NCBI GenBank assembly: GCA_001724265.1
Contig: MEDY01000005.1
Location: 62,001 to 126,000 of the forward strand
Direction of reading: 5' to 3'
Source: Rhizaria sp. SCN 62-66
Taxonomy: Eukaryota > Rhizaria, unplaced
Length of the DNA: 64,000 nt
In this document: one piece after another, positions 31,846 through 43,762 of the stretch
Layout of the letters: the number at the start of each line of letters is the position of its first letter
Numbering within the stretch: position 1 is the first letter of the stretch
The notes under the pieces: generated by a model
Told to the model about the DNA's origin: nothing
What the model saw: only the letters and a program-made list of their open reading frames with translations
Database searches by the model: none
Program-made: the position numbers and the translations under genes

Positions 31846-34800
31846 ATGGCGTCCACGAACCCGCTAAACAAGGCGCCGCCCGCGCGCGTGGCTGACTACT
31901 TCACCACCATCGGCGCCTCCCCGTCCGCGCTCATCTCCATCCTCACTGCCTATACCTTTAGCGCCAGCTCCGTCGGCCTCGGCGCCGGCGCCGTCGGGGG
32001 CAGCGGCTCCAACGTCGGCGTCGCCGGCGGGGCACCCCTCGCTATTACAGAGTCGGGCTCCGCCGTCTCAGCCGACGGCAACGCGCGCACCGCTAGCGCC
32101 AGCGCCAGTGTCAGCGTCGCGCCCAACGCATCCAGTGCTCCGGGCGCGGCCGGGCGCAACACGGCCTCGCCCTCGGTCGCGTCGGCGTCCAGCTCCACCG
32201 CCACGAACCCCGGCGGCAGCGCGCTGGACCACTCCAACTCCGCCAGCGCCAGCGCCATCGCGGCCGCGGGCGCTGGCGGCAGTGCGACGGCGGCCTTCTC
32301 CCGCGCCGTGTCGTCGCTGCGGCGGCAGTCGCTGGCGTCGACGCCGCTGAAGCCCGCGGTGCTGTCGCGCTTCCCGCCCGTGGACCACGCCGACACGGAG
32401 CACCCGCGTGACCTCCCGCTCTTCGTCTTCCCCGCGGGCTACGCAGTGTCTGAGCGCCCGCAGCGGCCCGAGTGCGCGTCCTTCGTGCTCACAGAGGCCG
32501 ACGGCACGCGCGTCTACGGCGTCTACCTGCGCTTCCACCACGAGCTTCGCGACCTGGTGGACCAGCTTGCCGCCATCCACACACTCACCGCGCCGCCCGG
32601 CACGCCGCTGCCGTTCGATCCCGCCGTGTGCAAGGCCACGATGGGCCAGGCGTGGGTGCCCTTCGTCGTCTGCGTCACCTCGCACTGGGCCTTCCTCACG
32701 CAGCTCAGCTCCATGCTGCGCCAGCTCTTCCACAAGGTCATCCTCGCCAGCCAGGCGCTCAAGCAGAACCATGTACGTGCAGCCGGTAGACTGTCCTGTT
32801 TATAGATGAACTCGTGATATTTTATATCCGTGTGATGCGACTCAAAATACGTTTTCCTCTTGCTATCCTCATATATTCGCTTTCCAATCCCTTTCTTCCG
32901 CTTACTATGTTTTGCACACAACATAGGACCACGCGGCCTTCCTGTCGTCCTCGTCCTCTGTGCCCGGGGTGTCACTGTCCTCGCTGCCAGCCGACTTCGC
33001 CGTGTGGTCCGCGCCGCTGGAGCGCTACTACGCCAACATTATCTACGAGACGCCGCTGCCGCCGCCGGGCCGGCTCGTTGTCGAGTCACGCTCGCTGCCC
33101 ATGCCGCTCATCTTCGCGCGCCCGCCGCCGAACCGGCTGCCGCTGCGCGACTTCGCGCTCACCTCGCTCTTCCGCTGGTTGTCGATCGAGAACGTGATCC
33201 GCCTCTTTGTTGCCGTCACCACCGAGCGCCGCGTCCTCTTTGTCTCGCAGTACCCGGAACGGTACGTGAATGTAGATAGGCTTAATTAAAGCGCAAACTA
33301 GCGTTTGAACACTATTTGTACAAGTGATCGAAAATTTCCTTTTTTCCATCATAACGACACACATCTCACATATATTTACATTCACATTGCTTGTTATTGC
33401 ATTTCTAGTTTGACGATTGCGGCCGAGAGCATCTGCGCGCTCATCTTCCCCCTCTTCTGGCGCCACGTCTACATCCCGCTCATGCCGGCCGCGCTGACCG
33501 ACTTCGTGTGCGCGCCGATGCCCTACATCGTCGGCGTGCTGTCTTCGTACATGCCCGACGAGCTGATGTTGGACCAGGTCGTTGTCGTGCACCTAGACCG
33601 CAACCACCTCGACATGATCAACACGACCCTGCCGCCGCTGCCCGACGCGCGCGCGTCGTCGCTGCTGCGAGGGCTCAAGAAGGCCGTGCCCAGTGCGGAC
33701 CCGGCACAACCGCTGCACAACCCGACCGCCGCGGTCGACGACTTCAACGTCGAGGTCTGCTTCCTCAAGCTCTTCGTCAAGCTGCTGGGCACGTACCGCA
33801 ACTACCTCGAGGCGCCGGCCGAGTACGTGCTAGACAAGATCGACCGCGAGCGGCTGATGGCCGAGCATCCCGAGTCGGGCCCATTCCTGACCGAGTTTCT
33901 CGACACGCAGATGTTCCAGTGCTTCGTCGACGACCGGTACGAGGCCTCAGCGCAGGCCTGGGCCACGGCCGCCGTCGCTGCACACGGGCATCCGGGCCAC
34001 CACCTGCAGCAGCAGCAGCAGCAGCACCTGGACATCCTCTTCTTCGACGAGATGGTTGACAAGAGCAACGGCAAGCCGACGCCTTTTCTGACTGACACGT
34101 CGCAGGACCACGCGCGCCTGCCCGTCGTCGCAGTCAAGGCCAACTCCACTGCGCTGCCCAGCAACTGGCAGGAGCTCACCGGCGCATCGCTTGCCCACAC
34201 GGGCCTGCTCAGTATCAGCCACGACAGCGGCGACGCGGCCGCAGTGCTGGGCGCGGGCGGCAGCGCGAACCCGTACGAGCTGGGATGGCCACTGCTCGCG
34301 CACGCCGACTGGTTTACCCAGGGCGTGCGGCCAGTCACCCCGCTCGTTCCACTCACCAACGCAGCAGGCAGCAACGCCGCCGGCGCGCTCGCCAGTGGCA
34401 GCGCGGGCGCCGGCGGCGCGGCAGGCGGCCTGGCCAGCAGCAGCTCGAGCTCCAGCGCGGGCAGCAACGCCACTGCCACCACCTCCACAGGAGGCGGTAG
34501 TGGCGACCTGGGCCGGCTCAACCTGAAGTTCTTCGCGGACAAGCGGCTGTACACGCAGCACTTCCACGCGCTGCGGCTCAAGTCCTCGAAGCAAGACTCG
34601 CTGTTCAAGGACGTCGTGCGCTACCTGACCAACCAGCAAGCCTGCGACGAAGACATCGCGGCCGGCGTCGACAAGCTCTGCGCGGCCACAGTCAACGCTA
34701 CTCCGCTCGTCACGGCGACGAGCATCGACAAGCCGTGGCAGACGATCCTGACGTCGCTCGAGGCGCACGCGCACCGCGACGCCGTGCTGCTGCAGCAGTC

Positions 34801-36397
34801 GCGCCAGGACGTCTTTGTCCCGCTCGCCACGGCCGTTGTCGAGGCAGAGCAGCGCCTCAGGATCCTCTTCTCAGAGGCCGCGCGCCTCGAGAACCAAGTA
34901 TGTCAAAGCTGTATATTTTATTTGATACGAATCATCATTCATGCAAATCAATTTCTAATTTCTTGTGGTGTGATATCAATGGTCCACTATTCCCCGAATG
35001 TATCTCATCCTTCCTTATGTCATCTTGATCTGTTGTATCTCTTTCTTGTTCAGGCCGGTCAAGCCAAGGCCGTGTCAGAGAAGGCCAAAAAGAAGGCCGA
35101 GTTCACGAAGCAGCGCTACGCCGCGCTGGTCAACAAGCGCGCCGTGTCGAGCAGCAGCGAGAGCATGTTCAACTCCTTCTCCAGTGTCGACTTGCACAAG
35201 GTGCTCGACGCGCACAGTGCCATGGAGGACGCGGGACTTGCACTCGACCAGGTACGTGTCCCTCACAAAACAACTATATCTCGTTGATAGTGCGTTCCCG
35301 TACTCCGCTTAGTTTTATCGCCGAATACTCACATATGCCATCCAATTTTATCTTTTTGTGCAATTTGTTCTATCTCCAGGCCGAGATTGCGTTCCAGATG
35401 GTTCTGCGCGAGTACGACGCGCGCATGCCGCAGATTATCGAGAACATCCGGCAGCTCAACGTGGTGCGCATCGAGCAGTTCAAGCAGCGCATGCAGGTGT
35501 GGGTGCAGCTCAAGCAGCAGAGTCTGCGCGAGCAGCTCGCCGCGCTCGACTCCCTCGCCGGCGACGTCGAGTCGATCAACGTCGACAAGGACGTCAAGAC
35601 GTTCAGCGAGGGCATGAAGGACTTCTGGCTCGCGGCGGCCAGCGGACACGTGTCGACCGCGGCGATCCTCGCCTCCACGGTCGCCAACACCAGCGCGAAC
35701 AGCAGCGGCGGAGGCAGCGCCAAGGAGACCATTCCGGAGTCCGAGGACGAGACTGCTGCCAGCGATAATAATAATAACGACAATCAGGATGGTGAGGACA
35801 ACAAGGCGAGCGACAGCGCTGATGCCAAGACTGGAGCTGCTGCAAACGACGACGAGTCCAAATCCAGCGCTGCCGCCGCCGCCGATGACTCCAAGCCTGC
35901 GGACGCGGACGCTGACGCTGACCCCCGCACCACCGTCGCCGAGAGCAACGCCAAGGACGACGTCGATGTGGTCGACGTCAACACCGACGACGCCAAGCAA
36001 GAACCCGAGCGTCCTGAGCAAGAGTTCAAGCAGGAGCCTGAGCAGGAGGAGGCGACCGTGTGCCCCGGCTTCACGTCGAACATCCTGACTTTCCCCGTGG
36101 CGCTGGGACTCAAGCTGACTGCGTCGCGGCAGCAGCAGCAGTCTCAGCTGCAAAGCCAGCACCAACGCTTCCTGCAGCAGCAGCTGGCGCGGTCCGCGGC
36201 GCTGCGCACGCTGCCCGCCACCACCACGGCCGCCACGGCCTCGGCGCACAGCCAGAGCAACGCGTTCGGCAGCGGCTCCGGCTCCAACTCGAGCAGCGAC
36301 AACGCTGCTGCTGGCACCACTGGCGGCAGCGTTGGCCGGACGCAGTTCCAGTCGCAGACGCTGTCGCAGGTGCAGATCCTGCAGCTGCAGCAGCAGT

Positions 36398-36436
<39 letters not shown>

Positions 36437-39400
36437 GTGGCGACAGCGGCCTGCCCCCGATGCCGCCGCGGCGCGTGAGCGGTGGAAGCAGCGCTAGCCA
36501 CAGCCGCAGCCAGAGTCAGAGCCAGAACTTTAACGCCGCCGCCGCGAACGCTGCCGGAATCGCTCCGCTGACCACGGTGACGGTGACCGCGGCGCAGAGC
36601 GGTGGCAACAACAGCAACAACAGCGCCGCCGACTCGCAGAGCAGCGCGACCGCCGGCAGCGGCCCGTACCGGGGCAGAGATGCGTCCAACACTGTCGTCG
36701 CCGCCGCGGACGCCGCCGCCGCCGCAGTTGCCTTCACGACGGCGTCGGCCGCGCTCGTGCTCGGCGGCCGCTCGCTCCTGTTCCGCCCCGTCGTCGGCCG
36801 CGGCAAGAGCAGCGCGGGCAAGGACGCCAGCGCGGACGGCTTCGTGCTGGATCCCGCGGTACCGACGGCGCTGAGCTCGGTCTTCTCGGCCGCGACGCCC
36901 ACCCCCAGCGCGCCCGCGCCCGCCGTCGCCGTCGTCGCTGTGGTTTTCACGCTGCTCCCTATCACCGCGGCCGAGTCCGCTGACGACTGCGCGAGCGACG
37001 CTGCTGCCGGCGCTGCGGGTGCGGTGGCGGTGACCGTGGCAGTGCTGCCCGAGGCGCTCAAGGTGACTGAGACGGTGGAGACCGTCGGCCGCGCGCTGCT
37101 GGTGCCCGCCACGACGACTGTGGCGACGGCCGTGAGCGCGAGTGCGGCCGCCGCCTCGAGCGCCGCCGGCCGCCTGTTGCTGCCCTACCTTGCCAGCGCG
37201 GGCGCGGGCGCCAGCGGCGGCGGCGCGGCCGGCAGAGACACGCTGCGGTTCGTTGGTGCGAATCAGCTGACGGTGGACCTGTCTTCGCTGCAGGCGCTGG
37301 ACGATGCCGCGGGCGGCATCCTCTCGAACGCGACCAGCGCGGCCGGCAACAACAGCTCGGCCACCGCGGCCTCCACGGCCGCCGCCGCCGCGGCCACCAA
37401 GGGCTTCGTGTCCGCGACGCGCTCCACCGCCAGCTCCAGCGCCAGCGCCAGCGCCAACGGCTCCGGCGCCGGTGCGGGCCCGAGCTCCAGCGCGGTGCCG
37501 CCGCGCACGACCGTGGTCAACACGCAGATCCGGTTCCCGACGATGCTGTGGGGCGCGGCGGGGTTCGACCTCGCGCTGTCTAACTGTCAAACCACCAAGG
37601 ACAGCACCAAGGAGTTCATGCTTCTGCTCGACAGCTGGGCCCAGGCCGAAGACGCCAGGTATGTCTCATATCACTAAAACAAACATCTGAAACCGTTATA
37701 TCATCTAATGCTGGCAAAACTAATTGAATTCAATCGTTCACTTCTGCTCTTGTTTTGCTGTATGTCTTGTTTTGTTCTCGCATTAGGGCTAAGCGCCTTG
37801 CCGCTGCGATCAAGCCCTCTTCGCTGCCTCCGCCGCCGGCAACTGCGTTCGGGCCGACGCAGCGCGCGCTGTGGGAGCAGCTGCGCGAGTCGATCCGCTT
37901 TACTGCGCAGGGCCACAACGACCTCTCATGTCTGCTGTACAAGGTCGCGTTCGCGATGCGCATCGTCAAGGGCGAGCTGAAGCAGGCCAAGCGGCGCTAC
38001 CAGGACCACAAGGTGCGGCTTGAGCGCGAGCTCCAAGCGGCGCAGGATGTTGTCTCGCGCGCCGCCGACAAGAGCGCGCGCGCGCGCGCCGCGTGGCTGC
38101 TGGTGGAGCAGCGCGGCGGCGGCGTCTCGGGCCAGTCGGCGCTGTCGGCGCGCGACTACGAGACGACAGCACGCACGCTGGACCGAGTCGGCGGCGAGTA
38201 CAAGGAGGCAGAGCACCTGCTGCTGCTCGCGCAGCGCGACTGCGAGGCCACGCGCCGCAAGCACGACATCTGCGTCGGCCGGCTCTGTGCGCTGCTCGAG
38301 CGCAAGGAGAAGAAGACCAGTCTGGAGCTGCAGCGTGCCTTCTGGGTGCTGTGCGATTGGGTTAACAGCCGCACCGTCGACGTCTCGCTCTACGTCGACA
38401 AGGTGCTGCTCACGCCCGGCGTCGACGGCCTCAACGCCGACGCCGAGATCCGCGACGTCATCGCGAAGCTGGCCCCCGAGATGGAAGTGTCTCTGAGCGT
38501 CGTCTCCCGTGAGCTCAGCTCCCCCGTGCTGCTCGCGCACGCCTCGAACCCCAACACCATCGCCGTCGCCGCCGCCAAGAACGGCGGCGCCGCGGTAAGC
38601 GCCGCGGGGGGGGTCGGCGTGAGCGTGAGCACGAAGGGCAACGCCACCGTCAGCGTCAGCCGCAGCAACAACAACGCGACGGACAACACGGTCTCGTACA
38701 GCGACAACCACGCCACCCACAACGACGACAGCACCGTCGTCTCGACCACGCCCACGGTCGCGAGCAATGCCCACACCGGCGCCGCCGGCGCTGCTGGCGC
38801 CGTTGTGACTGCCGGCGCAGTCGAGACGCTCGAGGTCGAGTACATCTGCAAGCTGGCCTCGCATATGGACTCCGTCTTCGCCACCGCGGGTTCCGTCGCC
38901 GACTACCTCAAGCACATTTGCACGCTGCTCGACGAGGTCGCCAACACCGAGGAGGTAACCGCCAAGACGCTCCGCAAGCTCCAGCTCACAGTCAAGGCTA
39001 AGTACGTTTAATTATTCGTTATGTTTCAATGCTTATTATGCCTAACTCAACTCAAATTCACTCAATGTTATTTTTTTAACTGAATTCATCTCACTTCATG
39101 TTTTCTATCTTTCTCGTCATACTTCCCCCAGGACCGCGCACCCGAGTCTGCAGTCGTGCTTCGTGGCGCTGGGCCAGCTGCTGGAGACGGTGGCGGCGCG
39201 CTCCGAATGTGAAACGCGTCTTCTGCGCGACACGGCCAAGCACATGTCGTCCTTCCGCACGCGCTTCCGCGACAGCACCAAGTCGCGCGAGAAGCGCTTC
39301 AGCGATCTGCGCAAGGTGTACGAGTCTGCCGTGACGGAGCGCGATCGCGCGCGGCGCGACCACGAGGCTGCCGCCGAGGCGTTGTTGACGCTGAACCCGA

Positions 39401-41415
39401 AGCTGGCGGCGCTGGAGAGCGACGAGGCGGCCAAGAAGGGCAGCTTCTTCAGCAAGTCGCCTTACGACATCGCTAAGGGCAAGGTCGAGGCGGCGCAGAA
39501 GGACCTGGAGCGCGCGCAGCGCAGCCTCGTCAAGAAAGAGGAGACGCTCCTGGCCGCCACGGACGCGCTGCGCAGCGAGACGAGTGTGCTGCTGCGCGCG
39601 TGCTACAGCGACGAGCGGCACCGGTGCGAGTACCTCTCGACGGCCTTCTCGACTGTCGTGGGCTCGCGGCGGCCCGCGCTGGCGTCGCTGCAGGCCGCTG
39701 TGGCCGCGCTCGACGCCACCACCAGCACCGTCAACAGCGAGACGGACCTGGGGCTCATTCTCTCCTCCCTCAGCACCGCAGGCGGCGCCGTTGGCTACAC
39801 CGTGAACGCGAGCTTGAGTCAACACCCCAAGGCCGCCGGCGGCGTCGGCGCCAGCACCAGCGCCATCAGCCTGCTCGGCAGCAACGCCGCCGCGGGCGCT
39901 GGCGCTGCTGCTGCTGGCGCCGGCTCGCGCGCTGCCGCGGCGGGCCCCGTGGTGAGCCTGGTGGGCGGCGAGCCCGTGCCCGAGGTCGTGCTGACGGACG
40001 TGGAGCTGATGCTCACGGCGGAGCGCGAGGAGGTGGCCGAGATGCTCGATACGTGCACCGCCGTCGCCGCCGACCGCGCCGCTGAGGAGCAGGTCAAGCT
40101 GCACTACGCAGCGGCCGCGCGCATGCAGCAGCACATGCAGCCGGGCAACAGCACCAACGCCAGCACCAACGCCAGCAACTACAACATGTACGGCGGCGGC
40201 GCGGGCACCGGCGTGTTCGCCACCGTCGGCAACCCGCAGCAACAGCAGCAGCAGCAGTTCGCGGCCGGCGGCGTCCGCTCCGGCGCCGGCGCGCTGTCGC
40301 CCGTGAGCACCGTAAGCACCGTGAGCGGCGTCGTCGGCGCCACGGGCGTGCTCTCGCTGGCCGCGCTCGGCGGCTCCACGCAGAACCTACTCTCGGGCAC
40401 CAGCAACGGCATCGCGGGCGGCGCGAACCTCAGCGCGAACGCCGGCGGGGCGAACACTGGCGCCAACGCGGCCGTGTTCATGTCTGCGCCGCCCACCCGC
40501 CGCGCGGCGCACAGCAACCCCGCCAGGTCGTCGGCCAACGGCAACGGCAACGGCAACGGCAACTCGAGCGGCGACAGCAACAGCCTGGCCACCGAGAGTG
40601 ATGGCGCGAGCGCCAACGCGGCCGTCACGCCGTCCGCCTCCGTCGCGATCGCGGTCAACGCCAACGCCAACCCTGCCGTGAGCGCGAACGGTAACGCGAA
40701 CACTGCCACGGTCGGTCTCGGCGGCCCGTCGCCGGTGCCGGTGCCCATCCCCCCGCGGGCCTCGGTGGCGCCGCACCGGACCAGCGTCTACGTGGGTTCG
40801 GCCCCCGCCAGCACCAGCAGCGTCTTCAGCTCCAGCGCGATCGGCAGCGTTGCTGCTCCTGGGGCGTCTGGCTCTGCTGCGCCTGCGCCTGCGACTGGAA
40901 CTGCTGGCTCCGGCGTCAGCGCGATTATCAGCAGCCCCAACGGCACTCACGCCCCGCACAAGCCCGTCCGGCCCTCGACCTGCACCCCTGCGCACGCGCC
41001 GTCGGCCCCCGCTGCCAACACCGGCAGCGCCGCCGCTGCTGGCAACGCCGCGAACCCGTCTCCGCCGGCGACGCCGCGCCAGCGCCCTGCTTCTCTCAAC
41101 CCCAGCGCGGCCAGCGCCAGCGCGGGCGCCGGTGGCAATCGCGTGAGCGCCAGTGGCGCCGCGAGCGGACATGCCGCGCCGTCGCTGCCCCAGCGCCCGT
41201 CGCCGCAGCAGCCCCACCACACTGGCGCTGGCGCTAGCAGCAATACGGGCAGCCCGGGCGTGACTGCGAAGGCGGGCGCGAGCGCGACTCCGAACCCAGG
41301 GGTGACTGGCTCGGGCTCAGGGGCTGCGGTTGCCGATGCGACTGCTGCGGCGAGGCCTGCAGCTGGCTCTGTGGCCGCGGCTGCCGCTCTGTTCGGCGGC
41401 AGAGTGAAGCCTTAA
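31846..41415 (+). CDS. DENN-domain protein with three F-BAR-like modules, 7 exons
   Basis: Exons are 31846-32772, 32927-33261, 33409-34897, 35054-35251, 35380-37658, 37787-39001 and 39132-41415, giving 2908 residues. A complete DENN unit lies at about 186-600: uDENN (LFVFPAGYAVSERPQRPE, VYGVYLRFHHEL), cDENN (TTERRVLFVSQYPERLTI, AALTDFVCAPMPYIVG) and dDENN (FLTEFLDTQMFQCFVDDRY). DENN proteins are exchange factors for Rab GTPases. Three F-BAR-like helical modules follow: about 790-1070 (YDARMPQIIENIRQLNVVRI is the family's distal helix), 1700-1980 (FCH-like TMLWGAAGFDLALSNCQ) and 2090-2350 (SVADYLKHICTLLDEV). F-BAR domains bind and bend membranes. Spacers and the tail after 2350 are Ala, Ser, Gln and Gly-rich. 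Intron 3 (156 bases) has no stop in frame. Confidence 0.85.
36400..36435 (+). repeat. (CAG)12 poly-Gln tract in DENN/F-BAR gene
   Basis: Twelve pure CAG units encode poly-Gln in the low-complexity linker between F-BAR-like modules 1 and 2. Confidence 0.95.
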
Positions 41416-42295
41416 AGATGCAAATTCTACACACTCAGATCGTGTGTTTACTTTAAGAAGAGTTCGTATACTAGCATATGTTTTTCAGCATTAATAATAT
41501 GATTGACAATACCAATCCGTAGTTTGATATTAACAACAAGCTCTCTCTCTCTATCTCGTGTATGATAGTTTTTAATTAAGAAGAGAAAGAGAGGTGTGTG
41601 ATTCTGTGTCTGTGATTGTCGTCTCGTATGACCATATGTTGATCAACTCTAGCCTAAATACAAAGTGGATCCTTAACTAACTCTGATATGATTCATCTTT
41701 TGGCCTTGTAATGAAAACTGCGCATCGCACTCCGACGCAACTAATTAAGCTTTATAATCGATTGCAGGAGTCGCTACCATCACGCGCTCCGTGCCAGCTG
41801 TACGTGCTCCGCTGTCTAGGCTGCTTCGAACAGCAGTAAACGCAACAGTAGCAGCAGTATAAACAACTCTAGCTGCTGCAAGTTTTGTACTTTAACTTCA
41901 AGTGTGGTTCATTTAAATCATGGTCTTTTTTCATCTCTTGTCTTGCGTTTTATATATGCTGAACGAAGGATTGAGACATTCAGCAGTGACAGACGCTTGT
42001 GGTGGCGGGCTGGGTGTGGCCGCTCTGGCGAGCGATCGGCTTGAACGACGTGGAGCGGTTTTGCGCAAGACTTATCTCAGCGATTCAGTCGATTGTTTGT
42101 GGCTTTCTTTCGCATATCCGCACACATCCTTCTATATTTTATCCAAACACTTTTTTTTTTACTTTGTCATACTACGGCTGACTTTTGTACCAGTTCTCGT
42201 TATGATCAGCTCGTTGTGTAAAACCACTCCACCATCCTCATCGGCTCACGTCTTCTCTAAAATTCGCCCTGTCGCAGCGCCTGGCTTGTACGACA
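41416..42295. other. Intergenic region between tandem plus-strand genes
   Basis: It contains the 3' flank of the DENN gene, a short CT microsatellite at 41541-41552, and the promoter and leader of the AIG1-like gene. A 198-codon frame starting at 41920 overlaps the next gene in another frame and is not called. Confidence 0.55.
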
Positions 42296-43306
42296 ATGTA
42301 CAAGAGTGGCAGCTACCCGCAGTACGCGGATTACACTCACACGCAGCACGTGTTCGACCAGGAATACCCCTTGAGCTCCGTCATCTCCTTCCGCCCGCCG
42401 CCGACCTTTTACCCGCAGTCGCCCTCGCGCCTGCGCGCGCTCTTCGTGTTCTACTTCGTGGCCATCATTGCGTTGCTGGCCTTCTTCCTGGGCTACAACC
42501 TGTTCCGCCGCATTGACGGCCCGCCGCTGGTGGAGACGGGCAAGTACCCCGTCTTCGGCTGGCACTACCTCATGCTCTCGCAGTGGACCGCCACCCTTAA
42601 CGTGCTTTTCTTCGTCTTTGCCATCGTCGACCTGTGCCTGCGCCACTCCCCGCGCTCCGAGGCCGTGCACGCGCACAAGGACCGCTTCTTCACGCTCGTG
42701 TTCACGCTGACCACCTTCGTCGCCGTCGCATACTGGCCCATCGTGTTCGTGCCCCGTCTCGACTCCCTCACGCCGACCCCGCGCCTCTTCGGCGAGGATC
42801 TGGCCACGAACCTGCTGCCGTCGCTACTCATCATCCTCGAGGCTCTCTTCGCCTCGCACCGCTACCCCACGCACGCCTGCCACGTGCTCCGCGACCTGCT
42901 CCTCCCGCTCTCGGTCTACGGCGGCTGGGTCGGCTTCTCCTTCTGGGCCCACTCGCGCAACGGCGACTGGCCGTTGAAGTTCCAGTCCACATACGCGGGC
43001 GACGCGACGGCCACGGCACTGCTCTACTGCGCGGGCGCCGTTGCTATTGCGGCCATCTTCCTGGTCGGCCGCGCCGTCGCGCACTGCCTCTGGCCCGAGC
43101 GGCCCCTCTCGGCCGAGCACGACGACGACGCGCTCTTCGGCTTCATCGACGGCGCCTCCGCCCCGGCCCCCGGCTCGCGCGCGCCCGGCTTCGTCACCGA
43201 GGTGCCGTACGAGGCCTTCCCCGACGCGTTCGGGGACTCGCCCGCCGTCTCCCCGCCCCGCCATAGTAACACCGTCACGCCCGCGGGCAAGGGGCGCTAC
43301 TATTGA
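42296..43306 (+). CDS. AIG1/FAR-17a-like six-span membrane protein
   Basis: Single exon of 336 residues, ATG 42296 to TGA 43306. About six hydrophobic spans lie at residues 45-265, with polar N- and C-terminal tails. Family resemblance is in FFTLVFTLTTFVAVAYW, HYLMLSQWTATLNVLFF and LPSLLIILEALFASHRYP, which follow the order and spacing of the FAR-17a/AIG1 family, including the HxYP motif. Human AIG1 and ADTRP hydrolyse fatty-acid esters of hydroxy fatty acids with a Thr nucleophile and a His. By my hand alignment the Thr is Ser here and the His is replaced, so activity is uncertain. Rolling-stone-like proteins are a related alternative. The C-terminal 65 residues are acidic, then Pro/Ser-rich. 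Confidence 0.55.
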   Translation: MYKSGSYPQYADYTHTQHVFDQEYPLSSVISFRPPPTFYPQSPSRLRALFVFYFVAIIALLAFFLGYNLFRRIDGPPLVETGKYPVFGWHYLMLSQWTATLNVLFFVFAIVDLCLRHSPRSEAVHAHKDRFFTLVFTLTTFVAVAYWPIVFVPRLDSLTPTPRLFGEDLATNLLPSLLIILEALFASHRYPTHACHVLRDLLLPLSVYGGWVGFSFWAHSRNGDWPLKFQSTYAGDATATALLYCAGAVAIAAIFLVGRAVAHCLWPERPLSAEHDDDALFGFIDGASAPAPGSRAPGFVTEVPYEAFPDAFGDSPAVSPPRHSNTVTPAGKGRYY

Positions 43307-43762
43307 GGCGATTGGGAGGCAAGACAAGCATTCCGTCAGGGAGTCAATGAGCTTTCGATTAAAGCTTAAAAAGTGGAGTCGATGTACATGTCACGGAATG
43401 ACATCTCTATGTTTATGGCTTTTGTCTGTAAGTTTGATGTGTGGTTTGTATGAGGTTCTCTTTGTTTCAGATTCTTTTGGTGTTGTTTTTCACATTACTT
43501 CTAACGCGTCCAGCTCTTGCTATTGATGAGTCCTTCTTTTCTCTGCATTTGCTTCAGTGTAATAACTTGATTTTTCCGCGCAAAAAGGGCCCCCCTACAA
43601 AGCTTAAGAATACACATTTCTTTTTTCACATCTTAGCGTGACAGCAATTCTTCTTATGAACACGCTGTTAGATGCGGACGTAAATCACTATGAAACACGG
43701 TGTATTGGGAAAATCAGAAACAAAGCCGTCCCAGCGGGCGGGGCCAAGACTCAGTCGCCCAC
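43307..43762. other. Convergent intergenic region
   Basis: Short T-rich 3' flanks of the AIG1-like gene (+) and the LysE gene (-). No gene was seen. Confidence 0.55.

Noticed and set aside
35329-37590. Minus-strand open frame of 753 codons opposite the DENN/F-BAR gene
   Set aside because: It is the antisense of GC-rich low-complexity coding sequence. Its Arg/Gly/Ala composition is what the complementary codons give, and the plus strand has conserved domains.
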